Shown here in pieces: positions 6,601 through 9,788 of a stretch of 9,788 nt of DNA. Source of the stretch: Thioalkalivibrio sp. (lineage in GTDB: Bacteria > Pseudomonadota > Gammaproteobacteria > Ectothiorhodospirales > Ectothiorhodospiraceae). Position 1 is the stretch's first letter. Each line of letters starts with the position of its first letter. The notes under the pieces were generated by a model. It was not told the origin of the DNA. It searched no databases and saw only the letters and a program-made list of their open reading frames with translations. The position numbers and the translations under genes were made by a program. The DNA is taken from positions 1 to 9,788 of the forward strand of contig SLHN01000214.1 of NCBI GenBank assembly GCA_007136145.1. The letters run 5' to 3'.

Positions 6601-7424
6601 CCGGGAATGTCACGCAGCAGCGCGTTAAGCCCCACCTTGGCCTTGGTCTTCTCATCCACGCGTTTCACGATTACGGCGCAATACAGGGAATACTTGCCAT
6701 CCTTGGAAGGCAGGTTGCCCGACACCACGACGGCACCGGCGGGAATCCGGCCATAGGTCACTTCGTCCTTCTCGCGGTCGTAGATCCGAGTGCTCTGGCC
6801 AATGTAGACGCCCATCGAGATGACCGCGCCTTCCTCGACGATTACGCCCTCGACAATTTCCGAGCGGGCACCGATGAAACAGTTATCCTCGATGATCGTT
6901 GGCGAGGCCTGCAGCGGTTCCAGCACCCCGCCGATACCCACGCCACCGGACAGATGGACGTTCTTGCCGATCTGGGCGCAGGAGCCGACGGTCGCCCAGG
7001 TGTCGACCATCGTGCCTTCATCGACGTACGCGCCGATGTTCACGTAGGAAGGCATCAGCACCACGTTCGGGGCGATGAAGGCACCCTTGCGGGCGGTGGC
7101 CGGAGGGACAACGCGCGCGCCGCCAGCACGGAAATCGCGGCTGTTGGTATCCGCGAACTTCGAAGGGACCTTGTCGTAATAGTTGGTGAAGCCGCCCTTG
7201 ATGAACTGGTTCTCCTCGATACGAAAGGACAGGAGCACGGCTTTCTTCAGCCACTCGTGCACTACCCACTGCCCATCGCTTTTCTCGGCGACGCGCAACG
7301 TGCCGCGGTCGAGTTGTTCGATGGTTTCGCGGACGGCGTCCTTCACCGTGGTCTCCACGTTGCGCGGGGTGATTTCCGCGCGACGCTCGAATGCGGATTC
7401 AATGATGCTTTTTAGATCAGACAT
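6597..7424 (-). CDS. dapD: 2,3,4,5-tetrahydropyridine-2,6-dicarboxylate N-succinyltransferase
   Basis: This cytoplasmic enzyme of the succinylase pathway to meso-diaminopimelate and lysine transfers succinyl from succinyl-CoA to tetrahydrodipicolinate. The start at 7424 is supported by AAAGGA a few bases upstream and by the N-terminus [20 protein letters not shown]. It yields 275 residues, one more than I recall for E. coli DapD. The open frame runs on to 7688 but would overlap dapC with unrelated sequence. A helical N-terminal domain (1-100) is followed by a left-handed beta-helix of hexapeptide repeats (about 105-240), with [23 protein letters not shown] at 131-153. D141 and E189 match the catalytic pair described for Dap[24 protein letters not shown] is also a family hallmark. 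It lies between dapC and the yffB-like gene. No sign of damage. Confidence 0.96.
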   Translation of the reverse strand: MSDLKSIIESAFERRAEITPRNVETTVKDAVRETIEQLDRGTLRVAEKSDGQWVVHEWLKKAVLLSFRIEENQFIKGGFTNYYDKVPSKFADTNSRDFRAGGARVVPPATARKGAFIAPNVVLMPSYVNIGAYVDEGTMVDTWATVGSCAQIGKNVHLSGGVGIGGVLEPLQASPTIIEDNCFIGARSEIVEGVIVEEGAVISMGVYIGQSTRIYDREKDEVTYGRIPAGAVVVSGNLPSKDGKYSLYCAVIVKRVDEKTKAKVGLNALLRDIPG

Positions 7425-7447
7425 TTCTTGTCCTTTGTTCAGGTTGC

Positions 7448-7600
7448 TTAGGTGTTGGCTCGTTTGATTGTCGGTTGGATAACCCTGGCCGATACCGGAG
7501 CAATCGGGATGCGGGAGCTTGCTTCCGCTGTTCCGCGGTCTGGGAAATCCTTGTCGCGGCTCCCGCCACGGCCCACCGCCTTGGGGATAGTCACGCTCAT
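7448..7600 (-). CDS. Possible small ORF (50 codons) between dapC and dapD
   Basis: The ATG at 7600-7598 overlaps the dapC stop (ATGA), with GGAG and AGG within a dozen bases upstream inside the dapC 3' end. The frame runs 50 codons to a TAA at 7450-7448, 23 bases before the dapD ATG. The predicted peptide starts [20 protein letters not shown] and is basic, polar and without a membrane segment or recognisable domain. Codon third positions look less GC-rich than in the neighbours, particularly in the second half. It could be a translation-coupled small protein or leader, or simply chance opening in a structured spacer. I know no homologue. Confidence 0.25.
   Translation of the reverse strand: MSVTIPKAVGRGGSRDKDFPDRGTAEASSRIPIAPVSARVIQPTIKRANT
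7511..7566 (-). promoter_or_regulatory. Stem-loop in the dapC-dapD intercistronic region
   Basis: GCGGGAGC (7511-7518) and GCTCCCGC (7559-7566) are perfect 8-bp inverted arms about 40 bases apart, with an inner CGCG/CGCG pair (7534-7537 with 7555-7558). On the dapC-dapD mRNA this would fold about 90 bases before the dapD start. It could influence message stability or dapD expression. No terminator-like U-tract follows. It does not resemble a lysine riboswitch. Confidence 0.35.
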
Positions 7601-8784
7601 CCTCGCTCCAGCAGCGTCCGGATGCGCTCGGCCGCTTCGAGGCAGGCCTGCGACTCCGCAACCAGGGCCATGCGTACATGGCCAGCACCGGGATCGCCGC
7701 CGAGGGTCGGGCGCGAGAGGTATCGGCCGGGTAGCACTGTGACGTTGACCTCCTGCTTCAGGCGCCTGGCGAAGGCCTCGTCGTCACCACCGGGGACGCG
7801 TGGCCAGAGATAAAAGCCGGCGTCGGGTCTCGAAACCTCCAGCACTGATTCAAGCACCGGCAGCACTGCGGCAAACTTGGCGGCGTACTGCCTGCGATTC
7901 TCATGGACGTGCGTTTCATCCGCCCAGGCGGCGGCGCTGACAGCCTGGACCGGCCCCGGGAGTGTACAACCGTGGTAGGTTCGGTACAGCGCAAAACGGT
8001 CGAGGATGCTGGCGTCCCCGGCAATGAACCCGCTGCGTAACCCCGGCAGGTTCGATCGCTTGGAAAGACTGTGGAAAGCCACGCAGCGCGAAAAGCTCGT
8101 GTTGCCCATGCGCTGCGCCGCACCCAGAAGGCCGGGAGGTGGCGTTGCATCTGGCGCATGGATCTCGGAATAGCACTCGTCCGCGGCAATGATGAAGTCA
8201 TGCCGTTCGGCGCGTTCGATGAGGTCGCTCAGGTCTTGCTCGGACATCACCGCGCCGGCGGGGTTGCCGGGGTTGCACACGTACAGGAGTTGCACCCGAT
8301 CCCATACGGCGTCGGGAAGGTCGTCGAATCGCGGCCGATAGCCGTTGTCTGGTTCCAGGTTGTAGAACATGGGCTCGGCCCCGCTCAGCAACGCCGCGCC
8401 CTCGTAGATCTGGTAAAACGGATTGGGCATGAGTACTCCCGCGCCCGGAGCGACCACCGCCTGGGCGAGCGCGAACAGACCCTCGCGAGTCCCGTTCAGC
8501 GGCAGCACCTGACGTTCGGCGTCGATTTGCGGGAGATTGAAACGGGTCTCGAGCCAGCGCGCGATGGCTTCGCGGAGCAAAGGTTCTCCGCGCGTGGTCG
8601 GGTACCGGTTGAAGCCGGACAGCGCCTGTTCAAGAACCGGCTGGACGAAGCCCGGCATCGGATGTCGTGGTTCACCGATGGACAGCGCGATTGGGGCATG
8701 CGTCGTCGTGGACGGCAGGTCGGCGAACAGAGCCTGCAGGCGCTGGAAGGGGTAGGGCTGCAGGCGCTGGAGATTCGGATTCAT
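7597..8784 (-). CDS. dapC: N-succinyldiaminopimelate aminotransferase (DapC)
   Basis: This PLP-dependent class I/II aminotransferase converts N-succinyl-2-amino-6-ketopimelate to N-succinyl-LL-diaminopimelate with glutamate, in the cytoplasm, one step after DapD. It has 395 residues from ATG 8784. That start gives the typical N-terminus [20 protein letters not shown]. The frame is open to 8985 but the extra part is not conserved-looking and would overlap ccdA. Fold-type I motifs are complete: GEPRHPMP (37-44), [10 protein letters not shown] (168-177), DECYSEIH (202-209, with D202 and Y205 for the cofactor), [15 protein letters not shown] (239-253) with the PLP Lys at K242, and R371 for the substrate carboxylate. 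The ribosome site is weak. Its place upstream of dapD supports DapC over other aminotransferases such as alanine or arginine-related enzymes. Confidence 0.93.
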   Translation of the reverse strand: MNPNLQRLQPYPFQRLQALFADLPSTTTHAPIALSIGEPRHPMPGFVQPVLEQALSGFNRYPTTRGEPLLREAIARWLETRFNLPQIDAERQVLPLNGTREGLFALAQAVVAPGAGVLMPNPFYQIYEGAALLSGAEPMFYNLEPDNGYRPRFDDLPDAVWDRVQLLYVCNPGNPAGAVMSEQDLSDLIERAERHDFIIAADECYSEIHAPDATPPPGLLGAAQRMGNTSFSRCVAFHSLSKRSNLPGLRSGFIAGDASILDRFALYRTYHGCTLPGPVQAVSAAAWADETHVHENRRQYAAKFAAVLPVLESVLEVSRPDAGFYLWPRVPGGDDEAFARRLKQEVNVTVLPGRYLSRPTLGGDPGAGHVRMALVAESQACLEAAERIRTLLERG

Positions 8785-8821
8785 CGGCTGCGCAGTGGCT
8801 CTTCGGTGCGATGGACAGGGA

Positions 8822-8859
8822 GCGCCCGCAGGCGCCTTGGCGGGCGGCCAGGAAGTATA
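8822..8859 (-). promoter_or_regulatory. Candidate dapC promoter and leader hairpin
   Basis: On the minus strand TATACT (8859-8854) is a near-consensus -10. No clear -35 is seen at the right spacing. A transcript from here would have a leader of about 60 bases containing a GCGCC/GGCGC hairpin (8822-8835). The rest of 8785-8951 is the divergent spacer shared with ccdA. Confidence 0.4.
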
Positions 8860-8893
8860 CCCGACTCCGATCCCGACGCGACCGGCCACACGG

Positions 8894-8930
8894 TTGTATC
8901 TGGCGATAAGTGCGCATAAAGTGGGCGCAC
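8894..8930 (+). promoter_or_regulatory. Candidate ccdAB promoter and operator
   Basis: TTGTAT (8894-8899) and CATAAA (8915-8920) make a modest -35/-10 pair with a short 15-base spacer. The -10 sits inside a perfect inverted repeat, GTGCGC (8910-8915) with GCGCAC (8925-8930), spacer nine bases. A palindrome over the promoter fits the known autorepression of ccd operons by the CcdA-CcdB complex. The specific assignment is inferred. Confidence 0.4.
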
Positions 8931-8951
8931 ACATGTTCGTGGGCCTGAACA

Positions 8952-9194
8952 ATGCATATTGAAACCAGCGCCGAGGAAAAGTCACCCGTCAATCTGCGGA
9001 TTCGCACTTCTCTGAAAAACAGGGCAAAGAGCCTTGGGGTGAACTTGTCCCAGACTTTGGAAAAAGCGCTCGAAGACGAAATCAGCCGTCGCGAGCAACT
9101 CGAGTGGTTGGAAGCAAATCGTCAAGCCATCGAGGCTTACAACCGGCGAATCAGTGAGCACGGTCCTGCGCTAGCCGCATACCGCAGCTTCTGA
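8952..9194 (+). CDS. ccdA: CcdA-type antitoxin
   Basis: This 80-residue antitoxin neutralises the gyrase poison CcdB and, with it, represses its own operon. The N-terminal half (VNLRIRTSLKNRAKSLGVNLSQTLEKALEDEI, 13-44) has the pattern of a ribbon-helix-helix DNA-binding domain, a beta strand followed by two helices. The C-terminal half (RREQLEWLEANRQAIEAYNRRISEHGPALAAYRSF) is the charged, initially disordered toxin-binding arm, with the EAYNRRISEHG segment typical of the family. It starts at ATG 8952 with only a poor ribosome site, and no other in-frame start fits better. ccdB follows seven bases after the stop. The gene is divergent from dapC, so it is a chromosomal copy or sits in an accessory insertion. 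Less GC-rich than the dap and pot genes. Confidence 0.85.
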   Translation: MHIETSAEEKSPVNLRIRTSLKNRAKSLGVNLSQTLEKALEDEISRREQLEWLEANRQAIEAYNRRISEHGPALAAYRSF

Positions 9195-9201
9195 GGTTCG
9201 C

Positions 9202-9519
9202 ATGCCGCAGTTCGATTACTACGCCAACCCCAATCCCCAGTCGAGTGGATGGGCTCCGTACATCGTCGATCTTCAGCATGAAATGCTGAACTCGCTCAGC
9301 ACCCGAATCATGGCGCCTCTCGTCGTTGCCAAACCGTCAGGGGAGCCAACGATGCAACGGTTAAATCCTGTGGTATCGATCGAAGATCAAGAGTATTTCT
9401 TGTCAACGGCCGAACTGGCATCGGTTCCCTTGAAGGAGCTATCCGCGAGACAAGGGAATCTATCGGAGCATCGTGACGAGTTGCTCGCCGCAGTAGATCT
9501 CCTGTTCACTGCTGTATAG
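9202..9519 (+). CDS. ccdB: CcdB-type toxin (DNA gyrase poison)
   Basis: This 105-residue toxin matches the CcdB fold in order: MPQFDYYANP, then PYIVDLQHEMLNSLSTRIMAPLV (19-41), LNPVVSIEDQEYFLSTAELASVPLKEL (54-80) and LSEHRDELLAAVDLLF (87-102). CcdB traps gyrase on DNA through its last residues, which are Trp-Gly-Ile in the F-plasmid protein. Here the end reads Thr-Ala-Val. I recall Thr-Gly-Ile in the Vibrio fischeri homologue, so Thr is tolerated, but the Gly-to-Ala change is notable and the toxin may be weak or inactive. TGAGG, overlapping the ccdA stop, serves as ribosome site, so translation is probably coupled. The frame is intact with no frameshift. Base composition is visibly lower in GC than the operons to the left. 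Confidence 0.85.
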   Translation: MPQFDYYANPNPQSSGWAPYIVDLQHEMLNSLSTRIMAPLVVAKPSGEPTMQRLNPVVSIEDQEYFLSTAELASVPLKELSARQGNLSEHRDELLAAVDLLFTAV

Positions 9520-9549
9520 GTGTTTTGGCGTCAGTGGAGTTGTCGCCTG

Positions 9550-9578
9550 AGCACATAAGGCACACGATGTGCTATACT
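9550..9578 (+). promoter_or_regulatory. Extended -10 promoter with overlapping 7-bp inverted repeat
   Basis: TGCTATACT (9570-9578) is a strong extended -10. AGCACAT (9550-9556) and ATGTGCT (9567-9573) are perfect inverted arms with a 10-base spacer, and the right arm runs into the -10 hexamer. This placement is what an autorepressing antitoxin would use. Transcription would begin near 9585, at or next to the ATG at 9586. No clear -35 is present. Confidence 0.5.
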
Positions 9579-9585
9579 TCGACTC

Positions 9586-9788
9586 ATGAAGCCTATCACA
9601 TGGAACCCAGACAAGAACAAGCTTCTCCAAGAGGAGCGAGGCATCTCTTTCGAGGATGTGGTTTTTCACATCCTGGTCGGGGGTATTCTGGATACGTTCG
9701 AACATCCGAATCAGGCGCGATACCCTGGCCAACAGGTACATGTGATTGAGATAGAGGGGTATGCCTATCTGGTGCCCTTCGTAGAGTC
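9586..9788 (+). CDS. BrnT-like toxin, N-terminal part (cut by the window end)
   Basis: 67 complete codons are visible, beginning MKPITWNPDKNKLLQEERGI and continuing SFEDVVFHILVGGILDTFEHPN, YPGQQVHVIEIEGYAYLVPFVES. The layout resembles the BrnT family (RelE-like ribonuclease toxins): ITWNPDKNKLL, ERGISFEDVV, then a strand ending in LVPFV. I recognise it as the short BrnT-like protein usually followed by a CopG/BrnA-type antitoxin, which would lie past the edge. The ATG is the first possible start, because the frame is closed by TAA at 9556 with no ATG, GTG or TTG between. No Shine-Dalgarno sequence precedes it. It has its own promoter, 66 bases after ccdB, so it is a second toxin-antitoxin locus rather than a third ccd gene. 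A related DUF4258 protein is the alternative name. Confidence 0.7.
   Translation, partial: MKPITWNPDKNKLLQEERGISFEDVVFHILVGGILDTFEHPNQARYPGQQVHVIEIEGYAYLVPFVE

Noticed and set aside
7425..7596. Lysine riboswitch ahead of dapD
   Set aside because: The conserved lysine-riboswitch core and its terminator are absent. Only a simple inverted repeat is present.
8071..8919. 282-residue open frame on the plus strand opposite dapC
   Set aside because: This antisense frame has composition typical of a shadow frame and no recognisable motif. dapC on the other strand is complete.
9460..9741. 93-residue minus-strand open frame across ccdB and the BrnT-like gene
   Set aside because: It is antisense to two better-supported genes, has no family features, and crosses their intergenic promoter.

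Overview
The window looks like a GC-rich chromosomal segment of a proteobacterium, most likely a gammaproteobacterium. The evidence is a classical Pot-type polyamine importer in E. coli-like potFGHI order, the succinylase branch of lysine/diaminopimelate synthesis (dapC, dapD) with a YffB/ArsC-like gene attached, and a CcdA/CcdB toxin-antitoxin pair. The genus cannot be fixed from the sequence.

Left part (1-4291, minus strand): a four-gene ABC importer operon, transcribed right to left. It encodes a lipoprotein-type polyamine-binding protein (potF), the ATPase (potG) and two permeases (potH, potI). potG/potH and potH/potI overlap by ATGA. potF is separated from potG by 116 bases holding a strong nested stem-loop, and another strong stem-loop lies beyond potI. 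A 237-base divergent promoter region (4292-4528) carries a tandem ~18-bp repeat and a 7-bp inverted repeat. It leads on the plus strand to a beta-hydroxyacid dehydrogenase of the tartronate-semialdehyde/3-hydroxyisobutyrate type (4529-5425).

Middle (5426-6197): 328 bases without a convincing gene but full of inverted repeats, followed by an OsmC-family gene whose two candidate starts are preceded by near-identical short sequences. Convergent to it on the minus strand is the lysine block dapC-dapD-yffB (8784 down to 6238). The 172 bases between dapC and dapD contain an 8-bp inverted repeat and an unlisted 50-codon ORF whose ATG overlaps the dapC stop.

Right end (8952-9788, plus strand): a less GC-rich accessory segment with ccdA-ccdB and, 66 bases further on, the start of a BrnT-like toxin gene cut by the window edge. 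The BrnT-like gene has an extended -10 promoter so close to its ATG that the mRNA is probably leaderless, and a 7-bp inverted repeat overlaps the -10.

The genes are recognisable families. I found no clearly unprecedented multi-gene system. The items most worth checking are the small ORF between dapC and dapD, the structured region upstream of the OsmC gene, the leaderless toxin promoter, and the altered C-terminal tripeptide of CcdB.
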